NCBI GenBank assembly: GCA_035631315.1
Contig: DASQIZ010000045.1
Location: 62,001-126,000, forward strand
Length of the DNA: 64,000 nucleotides
DNA from: 40CM-2-70-7 sp035631315
GTDB lineage: Bacteria; Gemmatimonadota; Gemmatimonadetes; Gemmatimonadales; GWC2-71-9
Direction: 5' to 3'
Made by a program: the position numbers and the translations under genes
Shown here: piece after piece, positions 1 through 7,842 of the stretch
Numbering within the stretch: position 1 is the stretch's first letter
How the letters are laid out: the number at the start of each line of letters is the position of its first letter
The notes under the pieces: model-generated
What the model was told of the DNA's origin: nothing
Seen by the model: only the letters and a program-made list of their open reading frames with translations
Databases searched by the model: none

Positions 1-159
1 GACCAGGTTGGGAATGAGGTCATGGCGGCGCTTGAGCTGCACATCGATCTGTTTGAACGCGTTGGTGGTCTGGTTCTTCAGCGAAATGAGGCCGTTGTAT
101 GCGCTGATGGCCCAGAGGACGACGACCACCACGAGAATCAGGAGAATCCAGGAACCCAT
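1..159 (-). CDS. LemA family protein, N-terminal part (cut by window edge)
   Basis: The reverse strand from the ATG at 157-159 reads 53 codons to the window edge without a stop. An N-terminal membrane segment (residues 4-20, ILLILVVVVVLWAISA) is followed by YNGLISLKNQ and then DVQLKRRHDLIPNLV. This is the hallmark start of LemA proteins: one membrane anchor followed by a helical bundle outside the membrane. LemA genes often neighbour TPM/YgcG-type membrane genes, but the downstream neighbour lies outside the window. The molecular function of LemA is poorly defined. The family call is firm because YNxL and QLKRRxDLIPNLV are strongly conserved. Confidence 0.88.
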   Translation of the reverse strand, partial: MGSWILLILVVVVVLWAISAYNGLISLKNQTTNAFKQIDVQLKRRHDLIPNLV

Positions 160-185
160 CGTTCGTCTCCGATACGGGTCAGAGA

Positions 186-206
186 ACCCCGGGCTGAAAC
201 CCGGGG
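186..206. repeat. REP-like hairpin between merR-like gene and lemA
   Basis: CCCCGGG and CCCGGGG form a 7-bp perfect stem around a CTGAAA loop, followed by CTAGCGC. It lies in the 55-nt gap between the stop of the MerR-like gene and the LemA start. There is no T-run, so it is not a classical intrinsic terminator. It resembles the GGGCTGAAxCCC palindromes dispersed in many high-GC genomes; a related hairpin lies near 37690. Confidence 0.5.
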
Positions 207-214
207 CTAGCGCA

Positions 215-853
215 CTATGCCGGCGACGGCGGCAGGAGTTTCGCCAAGGCCGCCCGGACCGCTTCCGCCAGCGCGGCATCGTCGGCGCCGACGCGGGCCA
301 GCGGATGCTCGGAATCGACGTGGAGCTCGACACCACGTGTGACGGGGACACGCCGCCAGGTCCGGGCGCCTTCGGGGTCCTTCCCCGCGTCCCGCGCGAG
401 CCACGCCGACAGCGCCCGGCCCGAACGGCCGCGGGGCATGCGGGGCGCGCCGCGAAGGGCGAGGCGGTCGGGGAGCGGGAGCGCGGCGCCCAGCGTCTGC
501 GCCGCCCGTCGCTCGAGCACATCGCCGGTCTGGTCCTGCATCTCACGCGCGATCGCCGCGAGGGTTGCCCCCTCCATCTGGCGAAGCTTGATCCAGAGCA
601 GCTGCAGGAAATGCCGGTACGAATAGGTCGCGGCGGTGCCGCGGCCTTCGGGGGGACTTACCAGGCCCCGGGTCACATAGAACCGGACCGTGCGCTCACT
701 CGGCGCCGCCCGCGCGGCCGCGTTGATCGGCGTGACCGCGGACGCGTCCAGGACGGCCCCGACGAGCACCGCGAGGTCCCGCAGGTTCCACGGGGCCAGT
801 GACCGGTACTCGCGCAGGGTGTGGAGGGGATCGGCGGCCTGGGGTACCGTCAT
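215..853 (-). CDS. MerR-like HTH transcriptional regulator
   Basis: This 212-residue protein carries a MerR-type winged helix-turn-helix at about residues 43-105 (SERTVRFYVTRGLVSPPEGR, then YSYRHFLQLLWIKLRQMEG), where recognition helix and wing normally lie. The rest is Ala/Arg-rich with no recognisable ligand domain and no Cys cluster, so a metal or redox sensor is unlikely. The ATG at 851-853 is chosen because it lies one base after the stop of the receiver gene; a longer frame to 895 would overlap that gene. It is the last gene of a leftward three-gene regulator operon. Target unknown. Confidence 0.75.
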   Translation of the reverse strand: MTVPQAADPLHTLREYRSLAPWNLRDLAVLVGAVLDASAVTPINAAARAAPSERTVRFYVTRGLVSPPEGRGTAATYSYRHFLQLLWIKLRQMEGATLAAIAREMQDQTGDVLERRAAQTLGAALPLPDRLALRGAPRMPRGRSGRALSAWLARDAGKDPEGARTWRRVPVTRGVELHVDSEHPLARVGADDAALAEAVRAALAKLLPPSPA

Positions 854-854
854 G

Positions 855-1265
855 TCAGGCCTCCTCCGCCCGGCGGGTCCGCCACGCGCGCACATGGCTC
901 AGCCACTCCTCGATCTGCTCGAGGTTGAAGGGCTTGGAGATCAGGGGGCAGGAGTTCCGGGCGATCCACTCGAGCACCTCCGGTGCTTCTCCATCTCCGG
1001 TCATCACCGCGACGCATCCTTGAAGCTCGGGCCAGCGGGCGATCGCGGCGACATAAAAGGCCAGCCCCGACATCGTCGGCAGATGGACGTCGAGGAGTAT
1101 CGCCGTGGGGCGCTCGGTGGTGAGGAGCTCGAGCGCGCTCTCGGCTGACGCGGCGCCGATGACGCGGTACCCCATGCGGGTGAGCGCGCGCTCGAGCACC
1201 CGACGCAGCGGGGCTTCGTCGTCGACCACCAGCACGGTGGCCTTCGGCGCGCTTGCGCCCGTCAT
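855..1265 (-). CDS. Single-domain response regulator (CheY-like receiver)
   Basis: The 136-residue protein is a lone receiver domain. All phosphorylation residues are visible: acidic pair D15-D16, phospho-acceptor D59 in LLDVHLP, T89 in MTG, and K111 in SKPF. There is no output domain, so it probably acts by docking to a partner. Its ATG overlaps the stop of the upstream AraC-like gene (ATGA at 1262-1265), so the two are translationally coupled, and the MerR-like gene follows after one base. No histidine kinase is adjacent. Confidence 0.9.
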   Translation of the reverse strand: MTGASAPKATVLVVDDEAPLRRVLERALTRMGYRVIGAASAESALELLTTERPTAILLDVHLPTMSGLAFYVAAIARWPELQGCVAVMTGDGEAPEVLEWIARNSCPLISKPFNLEQIEEWLSHVRAWRTRRAEEA

Positions 1266-2068
1266 GCCGTCGCCACCGAGGTGGAGTCCGACGTGCTCTG
1301 CCCGAGGAACCGGCGCATCACTCGTTCGAGCGCTTCCTCCGTACTCAGGCACACCCGCATCTCGCCGGCGGTGAGGCCGAGGTACGTGCGGGCGTGCTGC
1401 TGGAGGGTCTTCACGCGGGTGTATCCCAGTCGCTTCGCGACATCCTCGACGGTGAATCCGGGGTCGATGAGCAGCCGGTGCGCGTACAACACGCGGGTCG
1501 CCGCCAGAAAATGACGGGGGCTCGGCAGATGGGCGCGGGTGAACCAGCGCTCGCAGGTCCGGCGATCCACTGATGCCCGGAGCGCGAGGTGCTGGACGGT
1601 CTGCACCTCTTCGGGGATCCGGAGCGCCTCTTCGAGGACCCACCGGAGCTCGGTGGGGAGGGGCGCCAGCCGGCTCTCGAGCTGTTCCAGGAATTGCTGG
1701 GACGAGCCGCGCGCGTACTCCTGCTCGAGCGCTTCCCGCAAACGCGTGGGATGATCGTCGAGCCGCGCGAAAATGACTTCGCGAATGCCGCGCCGGCCCA
1801 GCGTGAGGAGCACCGCGGCCAGCTCGGGCGTGAGCGTCGTGTAGAGGATGAGCGGAAGTGAAGGGAACATCTTCCGGAGCTGCTCGATCTCGTGGCTCCG
1901 GGCTTCGCCGCCGAGCAGCGGGTCGATGACGGCGACTTCGACGGGCCGCGCTTGAATGGTCTCCAGAACCTGACCCCATTCCAGGGCGCGCACGAAGCTG
2001 AACTGTCCCGCGGCGGCGCGGCGCAGTTTATGGTACTGCACGTCGGGTATGGCGCCCAGGACGAGCAT
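1262..2068 (-). CDS. AraC-type HTH protein with receiver-like N-terminus
   Basis: The protein has 268 residues. The C-terminal third holds an AraC/XylS-type double HTH: RHFLAATRVLYAHRLL followed by FTVEDVAKRLGYTRVKTLQQH. The first ~120 residues look like a degenerate receiver fold: VEVAVIDPLLGGE where the phospho-Asp would lie, and LPLILYTTLT where the conserved Ser/Thr would lie. The usual N-terminal acidic pair is absent, so phosphorylation is doubtful. It is the first gene of the operon with the receiver and MerR-like genes, which suggests a small signalling cascade. The 116 bases up to the divergent small lipoprotein gene must hold both promoters. Confidence 0.78.
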   Translation of the reverse strand: MLVLGAIPDVQYHKLRRAAAGQFSFVRALEWGQVLETIQARPVEVAVIDPLLGGEARSHEIEQLRKMFPSLPLILYTTLTPELAAVLLTLGRRGIREVIFARLDDHPTRLREALEQEYARGSSQQFLEQLESRLAPLPTELRWVLEEALRIPEEVQTVQHLALRASVDRRTCERWFTRAHLPSPRHFLAATRVLYAHRLLIDPGFTVEDVAKRLGYTRVKTLQQHARTYLGLTAGEMRVCLSTEEALERVMRRFLGQSTSDSTSVATA

Positions 2069-2184
2069 AAATGTCGCAAAAACGTCCTATCGTGCCGCAA
2101 AACCGACCTTAACCCGGAGCGCCTCCGTTCACAGGTTGTCAGGGCTGTCGGCAAACAGTCCCCACCACCTACGTCGGAGGTTCT

Positions 2185-2322
2185 ATGTCGCGCCGGATTC
2201 GCTACCTGCTGCCCCTGCTCCTCGTCACGTTCACGCTCGTCGCGTCGGCCTGCGCGGATTCTACCGGTCCGCACCCCGACACGACGCCGTGCGACCGACC
2301 GAACAACAACACCTGCTCCTGA
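2185..2322 (+). CDS. Small putative lipoprotein (45 aa)
   Basis: An ATG at 2185 follows a good Shine-Dalgarno (CGGAGG, 2175-2180) and opens a 45-codon gene. Arg-rich start MSRRIRY, a hydrophobic core (LLPLLLVTFTLVA), then SAC as a slightly atypical lipobox, and the mature tail ADSTGPHPDTTPCDRPNNNTCS with two more Cys. After lipidation only about 22 residues would remain. It faces away from the AraC-like gene and its stop lies 4 bases from the convergent TPR gene. Function unknown. The RBS and signal-peptide architecture are the reasons to believe it. Confidence 0.6.
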   Translation: MSRRIRYLLPLLLVTFTLVASACADSTGPHPDTTPCDRPNNNTCS

Positions 2323-2326
2323 TGCA

Positions 2327-3511
2327 CTAGTCGACGGCCGCGAGCTCGCGCAGTCCCGCGCGCACTGCGTCCAACGACTCGCTCTCGACCGACTCCGCGG
2401 ATTCAGCCGGCTCCAACCGGCTGGGTTCGCGGAGGTCGTGCTTCAGCCCCTCAATGCGGAATACAAACTCGTGGAGCATGTGCTTCCGGGCCAGCTCGAT
2501 CGCCTGCTCCAGCAAGTCCAGGCCGCGTTCCCGGTTGCCGAAGCGCGCATCCGCCATTCCCTGTTTCATGAAAAAGTCCACCCGCATGCTCGGTGTGAAT
2601 CGCGGCTCGCGGTGGCGGGCTTCCTCCCGCCAACGCGTGTAACCGAACCGGTCCCCGCGGAGCGATGAGGTCTCCATCAGCTCAAGCACCGCGTTGCTCC
2701 CGTCTTCGGACTCACCACGGATTTGGAGGGCGCTCCGGAGAGCCCGATCCGAAGCCGCATGGTCCCCAACTTGACGGAATTCGATACCGAGCGTGATCAG
2801 GATCCTGACCTTCGCAGGCACGTCTTCATAGAGCTCGAAAGCGCGCCATTCGAGGGGAATGGCGTCGGCGGCATTCCCCCGAGCTGACAGAGTGTCCGCG
2901 AGGCCTTGCGTGGCCCGGGCCTCCGCGTCGCGTTGATGCGCGGCCTGCGCATCGACGATCAGCTGTCGATACCCAGCCTCCGCCTCGGCGAGATTGCCCC
3001 GACCCCACACGATGTTGACGCGGCCAATGCGGGACAGGAGCTCGGAGTAGATATCCCCGGCGAGCAGCGCTCGCGATCCGGCTTGTTCGTATGCAGCGTA
3101 CGCCTGGCCGAAGTTGGTCAGTTTCCGGTGCACCCTGGCGATCCGCAGCGTCGTGGCGATGACGTCGCCCTGAGCTACTCCTTCGCCCCCGACGATCAAC
3201 GACGTATCAAGCACATCCAGCGCTTCTTCGTACAGTCCGGTGTCTTCGAGAAAGTGCCCGTAGGCGATCAGGGCCGGCGTAACCAACTGGCGGCGCTGTG
3301 CCGTGAAGGCGTCCCGCGCACCCTTGACGACGGCGAGCAGCAGCGCCTTTTCGGCCGATTCGACGTCGAGTTCGCGCGCGTATCGCTCGGTGGCACTCGC
3401 CTGATAGAGGAACACATCGGGCGCTGCGGCCGACTGGCTCGGATGCAGGAGGTCCACCAACCGGAGGACCAGGAACGCCGCCTGCCCGAGCCGGGCCGCT
3501 GGCGATCCCAT
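2327..3511 (-). CDS. TPR-repeat protein
   Basis: The protein is 394 residues from the ATG and is nearly all-helical. Repeated TPR-like pairs are visible (ALIAYGHFLEDTGLYEEALDVL, then TLRIARVHRKLTNFGQAYAAYEQAG, then a copy near the C-terminus, ARFGNRERGLDLLEQAIELA). There is no signal peptide, so it is probably a cytoplasmic scaffold. The open frame continues 25 codons upstream to a CTG at 3584-3586 just behind a GGAGG, and that stretch (LTEVSEVPHALRHAVFLARA) is protein-like. The true start may therefore be non-ATG and further upstream. It converges on the small lipoprotein gene. Confidence 0.7.
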   Translation of the reverse strand: MGSPAARLGQAAFLVLRLVDLLHPSQSAAAPDVFLYQASATERYARELDVESAEKALLLAVVKGARDAFTAQRRQLVTPALIAYGHFLEDTGLYEEALDVLDTSLIVGGEGVAQGDVIATTLRIARVHRKLTNFGQAYAAYEQAGSRALLAGDIYSELLSRIGRVNIVWGRGNLAEAEAGYRQLIVDAQAAHQRDAEARATQGLADTLSARGNAADAIPLEWRAFELYEDVPAKVRILITLGIEFRQVGDHAASDRALRSALQIRGESEDGSNAVLELMETSSLRGDRFGYTRWREEARHREPRFTPSMRVDFFMKQGMADARFGNRERGLDLLEQAIELARKHMLHEFVFRIEGLKHDLREPSRLEPAESAESVESESLDAVRAGLRELAAVD

Positions 3512-3782
3512 CTCCGGCTCGCTCGTCGCCCGCGCCAGAAAAACAGCGTGGCGGAGCGCGTGGGGGACTTCCGAAACCTCCGTCAGGGGACCTCCAAATC
3601 AGGGTTCACAGTGCGGTTCGGGGGTACTTTGTGCACTCCCCGTGCCGCGGTCGCAAGATCATAGCCTGTAGCAACCTAGCTCATTCCAGAGCACTCCGTT
3701 AGGCTCATTTCCCCTGCATTTTCCCGGTACGTCTCGCAACGTTCCGGTGACGGGTTTTCGGCCATTTTGCCGACTTTGGCTG

Positions 3783-4211
3783 ATGCACAAGGGCCACAGC
3801 CTTCTCGAGTTAATGGTGGTGCTCGCCATCGTGGGAGTATGCCTTGCCGTGGCTACCCCACTGCTCACCGATGTGTTGGACTGGATAGCGGCTGATGGAG
3901 CAGCGCATGACGTCACAATGGCGCTGGCGGTTGCACGGCAGGAGGCGGTGGCTGAGGGCAGGCTGGCCCGCGTGCGGATGACCCCGGACTCGATCCTGGT
4001 CGAGGTGCGAGACATTGGGAACTGGGTCCTTTTTCGGCGATTCGCAGGCCCCGCAGGGAAGGGTGTCACGCTTCTGGTGTCCAATCCAGAGGTCGTTTTT
4101 TCACCGATGGGCGCCGGCTGGAGCGCGTCCAATACCACAGTGACCCTCACCCGGGGGAAGCGTCAGGAGCGGATCACGACGTCGCGGGTGGGGCGGGTGA
4201 AGCGCTGGTGA
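3783..4211 (+). CDS. Type IV pilin-like / GspH-FimT family pseudopilin
   Basis: The 142-residue protein begins MHKGHSLLELMVVLAIVGV: a short positive leader, Gly before the cleavage point, and Glu at +5 of the mature chain inside a long hydrophobic helix. This is the prepilin peptidase signal. The rest resembles GspH/FimT minor pseudopilins (AAHDVTMALAVARQEAVAEG, then a beta-rich tail). A longer frame from 3747 would place 12 residues before the leader, so 3783 is preferred. It stands alone, about 14 kb from the minor-pilin operon, so it may add a subunit to the same machine. Confidence 0.75.
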   Translation: MHKGHSLLELMVVLAIVGVCLAVATPLLTDVLDWIAADGAAHDVTMALAVARQEAVAEGRLARVRMTPDSILVEVRDIGNWVLFRRFAGPAGKGVTLLVSNPEVVFSPMGAGWSASNTTVTLTRGKRQERITTSRVGRVKRW

Positions 4212-4416
4212 AACGGAAGCCGGGTGAAACCGTTTGGGGGGTGCAACCGTATATGGTGTTGAAGCATCTCATGCAGTGAGGGACTCGCGAAACCCCTGCG
4301 CAAAGGCTCCCGTCCTGGGAGCAGCAGAACATAAACGGCTTGATCGCGGCCGAAGTGTGACGGCCACTTCGCCCGATCGCCAACCCGGGGAGTAATCGGC
4401 CCCGGGTTTGGTTTTT
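4212..4416 (+). ncRNA. Possible structured RNA ending in an intrinsic terminator
   Basis: This 205-nt interval between convergent genes has no credible ORF but has ordered hairpins: GCTCCC/GGGAGC (4306-4311 with 4317-4322), CGAAGTG/CACTTCG (4351-4357 with 4365-4371), then the terminator at 4382-4416. The preceding gene stops 170 nt before the terminator, a long trailer that could be a separate small RNA. It does not match tmRNA, RNase P or SRP RNA signatures I can recall. It could simply be a structured 3' UTR. The 5' end is unknown. Confidence 0.3.
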
Positions 4417-4418
4417 CT
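4382..4418 (+). terminator. Intrinsic terminator, rightward
   Basis: AACCCGGGG (4382-4390) pairs perfectly with CCCCGGGTT (4400-4408) around a 9-nt loop and is followed by TTGGTTTTTCT. The T-rich tract lies only on the plus-strand side, so it ends rightward transcription from the pseudopilin region. It runs into the stop codon of the convergent HD-GYP gene. Confidence 0.75.
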
Positions 4419-5493
4419 ATATCCCGTGGTCCACGCCGCCGTCGTCCAGGAACACCAGGCTCTTCCGCCTCCCCACCACCGTCGCGAGGGTGTTGAAGAC
4501 CCTCGGATCGACGACGCTGCCGGCCATCTCGCGCAGGCGCTCGATGGTCTGCTCGGGGGTCAGCTTTTCCTGGTAGGGACGTGCGGTCGACAGGGCGTCG
4601 AAGACCTCGGCGGTCCCCAGGATGCGTCCACCCAGCGGGATCTCTTCCCCCCGGAGTCCGTCCGGATATCCCGTGCCATCCCACCGTTCGTGATGGCTGC
4701 GAACCATATCGATCACGCCACCCAGGTGCGTGAGCGGCGCCAGGATCTGGGAGCCGATGATCACGTGCTGCTTCACATGCTCGTATTCTTCCGGCGTGAG
4801 CGGTCCCTGCTTGTTCATCACGCTCTCGCGGGTACCGATCTTCCCGATGTCGTGCAGCCGACCGGCCACCCGCACGTTCTCGACGTCTTCGTCGGAGAGT
4901 CCCATCTCGTTCGCGATGGTCGCGGCCAGGTCCGCCACCCGCGCCGAGTGACCGCGGAGAAACGGATCCTTCGCTTCGAGGGCGTTGACCAGAGCTTCGA
5001 GTGTCGCCACCGAGATCCGCTCCAGCTTGTGCCGCTCCCGTTGCAGCTCGGCGGTGCGGGTGGTGACTTCTTCCTTCAGCCATTGATTCAGGTGGCGGTG
5101 CTCGAGGAGGGTCTCACGGCGCTTGAGGGCGCGCTGAATGGCCCGTCCCAGATCCGCCAGCTCGATGGGTTTGGTGAGATAGTCCATCGCGCCCCGCTGC
5201 ATACAAAGCGCGGCCGACGTGGCGTCGTTGACGGCAGTGAGCATGAGAATGGCGAGATCCGGTTCGATCTCGAGGGCCTGGGGGACCAGGTCCACGCCGC
5301 TGGTGCCCGGCATCCGAATGTCGCACAGCATGAGGGTCAGCTTGTGCCGGCGCAACGCCGTGAGGGCCTCTTCACCGGAAGCGGCCGTCAGGACGTCGAA
5401 CTGCTGCTGCTGTAGGAACTTCTTCAGGGCGGTGCGGATGGGCTCTTCGTCGTCGACCACCAGCACCGACACGGTACCGGGCAGTTCAGCCAC
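4417..5493 (-). CDS. Response regulator with HD-GYP domain (RpfG-like c-di-GMP phosphodiesterase)
   Basis: The protein is 358 residues. A receiver spans residues 8-125, with acidic residues at 14-15, phospho-acceptor D58 in LCDIRMPG, and K108 in LTKPIEL. A helical linker of about 40 residues follows, then an HD-GYP domain: HDIGK at 214-218, HHERWDGTGYP at 267-277. HD-GYP enzymes hydrolyse cyclic di-GMP, and phosphorylation of the receiver normally gates them. Both metal-binding and GYP motifs are intact, so activity is likely. No kinase lies adjacent. Loss of c-di-GMP typically favours motility or dispersal, which may link it to the pilus genes nearby. Confidence 0.92.
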   Translation of the reverse strand: MAELPGTVSVLVVDDEEPIRTALKKFLQQQQFDVLTAASGEEALTALRRHKLTLMLCDIRMPGTSGVDLVPQALEIEPDLAILMLTAVNDATSAALCMQRGAMDYLTKPIELADLGRAIQRALKRRETLLEHRHLNQWLKEEVTTRTAELQRERHKLERISVATLEALVNALEAKDPFLRGHSARVADLAATIANEMGLSDEDVENVRVAGRLHDIGKIGTRESVMNKQGPLTPEEYEHVKQHVIIGSQILAPLTHLGGVIDMVRSHHERWDGTGYPDGLRGEEIPLGGRILGTAEVFDALSTARPYQEKLTPEQTIERLREMAGSVVDPRVFNTLATVVGRRKSLVFLDDGGVDHGI

Positions 5494-5521
5494 GTGCCCT
5501 CCTAGCGGCTGACCAAACTTA

Positions 5522-6367
5522 TTACTCCGCCGCCACGAACGTTAGGTCAACGGGCCCCTTGATCAGTCCGGCCCGCTGGGCCCGCTCGAGCAGTGCGGCG
5601 ACGGCCTTCCGACCCAGCTCGCCATAGTCGACGGTGTAATGATTCACGTACATCGCGACGAAGCGGTCCACCTTCTCATCATCCAATCCCCTACCGAACC
5701 CCTTGGCGTGGGCCAGTGCGGGCGAGCGGTGCTTGAGTCCGTATTGGATGCTGGCCTTCAGGTCCCGCGCGATGGCTTTCATGAGGTCTTCGCCCAAGTC
5801 CCGCCGCACCACGTTTCCACCGAGGGGCAGGGGCAGCCCGGTCTCGCCGTGCCACCATTCGCCCATGTCCGCCCAGAGATGCAGCCCGCGGTCCGCGAAC
5901 GTCAGCTGCCCCTCATGGATGAGCAGCCCCGCCTCGGCCTTGCCCGCCACCACATAGTCTTCGATTTCATCGAACGGGACCACGACCGGTTGCACCGCGG
6001 GCTGGTAGAGCTGCAGCGCCAGCCAGGCGGTGGTCATGGTCCCGGGAATGGCGACGACCCGGTGCGCCAATCCCTTTCGGGGGTCGGCGGGAGCGGGGGT
6101 TTTGGCGACCACGCGCGGTCCGTACTTGTCACCGATGCTGGCGCCATGCGCGAGCAGGGCGTAGCGGTCCGCGAGCGAGGCGTACGCGTGAATCGAGCAG
6201 GCCGTGACTTCGAGCTCGCCGGCCAGGGCGCGGCGGTTCAACGACTCGATGTCGGAAAGCTCGTGAATGTATTTGCGGTCACCGGTGTCGATCTTGCCGG
6301 CCGCCAGGGCCCAGAACATGAACGCGTCATCGGAGTCGGGACTGTGGGCCAGGTGTATGGTCGGCAT
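5522..6367 (-). CDS. mqnD: 1,4-dihydroxy-6-naphthoate synthase MqnD
   Basis: The 281-residue protein starts MPTIHLAHSPDSDDAFMFWAL, the signature of MqnD in the futalosine pathway of menaquinone biosynthesis. MqnD converts cyclic dehypoxanthinyl futalosine to 1,4-dihydroxy-6-naphthoate. Further family features are EVTACSIHAYASLADRYALLAHGASIGDKYGP, the hinge GTMTTAWLALQLY and the LPLPLGGN segment; the fold is that of a periplasmic binding protein. No other mqn gene is adjacent, which is common. It indicates menaquinone made by the futalosine rather than the classical Men route. Confidence 0.92.
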   Translation of the reverse strand: MPTIHLAHSPDSDDAFMFWALAAGKIDTGDRKYIHELSDIESLNRRALAGELEVTACSIHAYASLADRYALLAHGASIGDKYGPRVVAKTPAPADPRKGLAHRVVAIPGTMTTAWLALQLYQPAVQPVVVPFDEIEDYVVAGKAEAGLLIHEGQLTFADRGLHLWADMGEWWHGETGLPLPLGGNVVRRDLGEDLMKAIARDLKASIQYGLKHRSPALAHAKGFGRGLDDEKVDRFVAMYVNHYTVDYGELGRKAVAALLERAQRAGLIKGPVDLTFVAAE

Positions 6368-6392
6368 GTATCGCGTGGATGAAGGGGAACGG

Positions 6393-7097
6393 CTACCGGG
6401 CGGGCGCGGGACGAGAGCGCGGTGTCGCGGTAGCGATGGCGGCAGTCGCTTCGGTGTGGAAGGCGTCGATGGCGGCGCCGTGCTCGGCGTATTCGGGACG
6501 CTGGCGCGCGCGCTCCGCGCGCTCGTTCGCGAGGAATGCCTGGTAGGCCTTCCGCGCCCCCGCGGCGTCCCCTTTTTCCGTGAGTCCCTGTGCCCGCAGC
6601 ATCAGGCCATACAGATGTGTCGGAGCAGACGCGAGGATCGTGTCGGCTTCCGCCAGCGCGCCATTCGGATCGTTGCCGGCGAGATGCAGCACGCCGAGGT
6701 CGTAATGCGCATCCAGGTCGAGCGACGGAAGCTGGGCGTAGGCGCCGAGTGCCATGGGCATGAAGAACTGCACCGAGTCTTGCACGCCGCGCTGCGCGAG
6801 GTCGACGACGCGGTCGAAGAGCCGCTGCGCGCGTTCTTGCGGAGACATGCGGCTGATATCGGGCGCGGCTCCGGCCGGAGCGGTCAGAGCCGGCGCCGCA
6901 GGTGGCGGCGCGGCCGCGGCCGACGCGCCGGTGGCCCGCATCACCAGGATCGTGATGACGGCGCCGACCGCGGCTCCGGTGATGGCCCAGGGCAGGCCCG
7001 CACGCCAGCCGCCGGATGTGCCACCGACCGCCGCGCCACACTTGTGGCAGTAGCGGACGCCGGGAGCGAGGGTAGTGCCGCACGCATGACAGGTCAT
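6393..7097 (-). CDS. Zinc-ribbon membrane protein with TPR-like periplasmic domain
   Basis: The 234-residue protein has an N-terminal zinc ribbon with C3, C6, C17 and C20. A hydrophobic segment at about 33-55 (PWAITGAAVGAVITILVM) crosses the membrane, and a Pro/Ala linker leads to a helical tail with TPR character (LDLDAHYDLGVLHLAGNDPNGALAEADTILA, then GLTEKGDAAGARKAYQAFLA). It lies upstream of mqnD in the same direction, 25 bases apart, but no functional link is apparent. Confidence 0.65.
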   Translation of the reverse strand: MTCHACGTTLAPGVRYCHKCGAAVGGTSGGWRAGLPWAITGAAVGAVITILVMRATGASAAAAPPPAAPALTAPAGAAPDISRMSPQERAQRLFDRVVDLAQRGVQDSVQFFMPMALGAYAQLPSLDLDAHYDLGVLHLAGNDPNGALAEADTILASAPTHLYGLMLRAQGLTEKGDAAGARKAYQAFLANERAERARQRPEYAEHGAAIDAFHTEATAAIATATPRSRPAPAR

Positions 7098-7151
7098 CGC
7101 GCCAAGAATCTAACTGGCAGGATTTCCAGGGGGAGCGTAGTCTGTACGACT

Positions 7152-7418
7152 ATGACCAACCCGTTCCCGGGCCGGGACCACACCCGGCATATGGGCGAGC
7201 TGCGCCGGGGCGAGCGCCGCTGGGATGTCTATCTCGAGGCCGAACCCACGGAGGACCGTGCGTCCGTGCGTGGCCGGATCCACTTCATCGCTCCGGGTGA
7301 TCAGCGGACCACGGGCTGGATCTTCCTCGAGCCCGGGGAGAGCGAGATCAAGGACCGCTTCGGTGAATTTTCGGCCGTTGAGCTTTGGCATTTCCTGGAG
7401 GCGCTGGAGCCGCGCTAG
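7152..7418 (+). CDS. Conserved small protein, unknown function
   Basis: An 88-residue soluble protein (MTNPFPGRDHTRHMGELRRGERRWDVYLEAEP and so on). It has alternating beta-type stretches (VRGRIHFIAPG, TGWIFLE) and ends in an acidic helix (FSAVELWHFLEALEPR). I do not recognise the family. It starts 54 bases from, and faces away from, the zinc-ribbon gene. Its stop TAG (7416-7418) is 9 bases before the first 15-nt unit of the repeat-bounded element, so its 3' UTR is element sequence. Confidence 0.6.
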   Translation: MTNPFPGRDHTRHMGELRRGERRWDVYLEAEPTEDRASVRGRIHFIAPGDQRTTGWIFLEPGESEIKDRFGEFSAVELWHFLEALEPR

Positions 7419-7427
7419 GCGGAAGAC

Positions 7428-7472
7428 GTCGAGAAGCAAAACGTCGAGAAGCAAGGCGTCGAGAAGCACACC
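7428..7472 (+). repeat. Left arm: three 15-nt units
   Basis: Three tandem copies occupy 7428-7442, 7443-7457 and 7458-7472, each beginning GTCGAGAAGCA and ending AAAC, AGGC and CACC respectively. The same three-unit order occurs at 30443-30487. Confidence 0.95.
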
Positions 7473-7473
7473 G

Positions 7474-7842
7474 TTACCTGCTTGGCGGGGGATGGTCGTG
7501 CAAGCGGCCCAACAGCTTGATAACGAACGTCACACGGCTTTCAAGCGTTCTGTACCGTGGGGCGGAGGCTTTGTCCAACCGGCGCGACGATTGTAGTTGA
7601 GATCGAAGCTCGTGGGCGGACCCCTGGGCGTACCGCAGGAACTGCCTGAACTCCCCAACAGTACCACGTCCACACGCCTCTGCGATATTTGAAGTGATCG
7701 AGATGGCAGCCCGAACCATCTGATCACCACGTTCAAATGCCGCAGGGCCCCGGAATGAGCGGGCAAGGCGAACAACCTCTTCCGAGACTTGCGTGGCGAC
7801 TTGGTGGACCATGAGATGGCCGGCGTTGGCGCGTAGAAGCAT
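7474..7842 (-). CDS. Four-helix-bundle protein, S23 / IVS family
   Basis: Up to 122 residues. The core VATQVSEEVVRLARSFRG, DQMVRAAISITSNIAEACGRGT and EFRQFLRYAQGSAHELRSQL matches the four-helix-bundle family first seen in 23S rRNA intervening sequences; the RRAxxSIxSNIAEG-type motif is diagnostic. Family members bind nucleic acid or assemble as pentamers, and the fold is shared with Avd of diversity-generating retroelements. Starts at 7842 or at an internal ATG (7812) are both possible. An extended -10 (TGGTATGAT) ends about 10 bases upstream of 7842, so the longer form may be leaderless. The gene sits wholly between inverted repeat arms. Confidence 0.8.
   Translation of the reverse strand: MLLRANAGHLMVHQVATQVSEEVVRLARSFRGPAAFERGDQMVRAAISITSNIAEACGRGTVGEFRQFLRYAQGSAHELRSQLQSSRRLDKASAPRYRTLESRVTFVIKLLGRLHDHPPPSR

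Noticed and set aside
4306..4371. tmRNA, 6S RNA or SRP RNA
   Set aside because: No tRNA-like ends, no proteolysis-tag frame, and none of the conserved loops of these RNAs.
7474..7842. Diversity-generating retroelement (Avd-like four-helix bundle)
   Set aside because: No reverse transcriptase, template or variable repeat is present; the IVS/S23 interpretation explains the inverted arms better.
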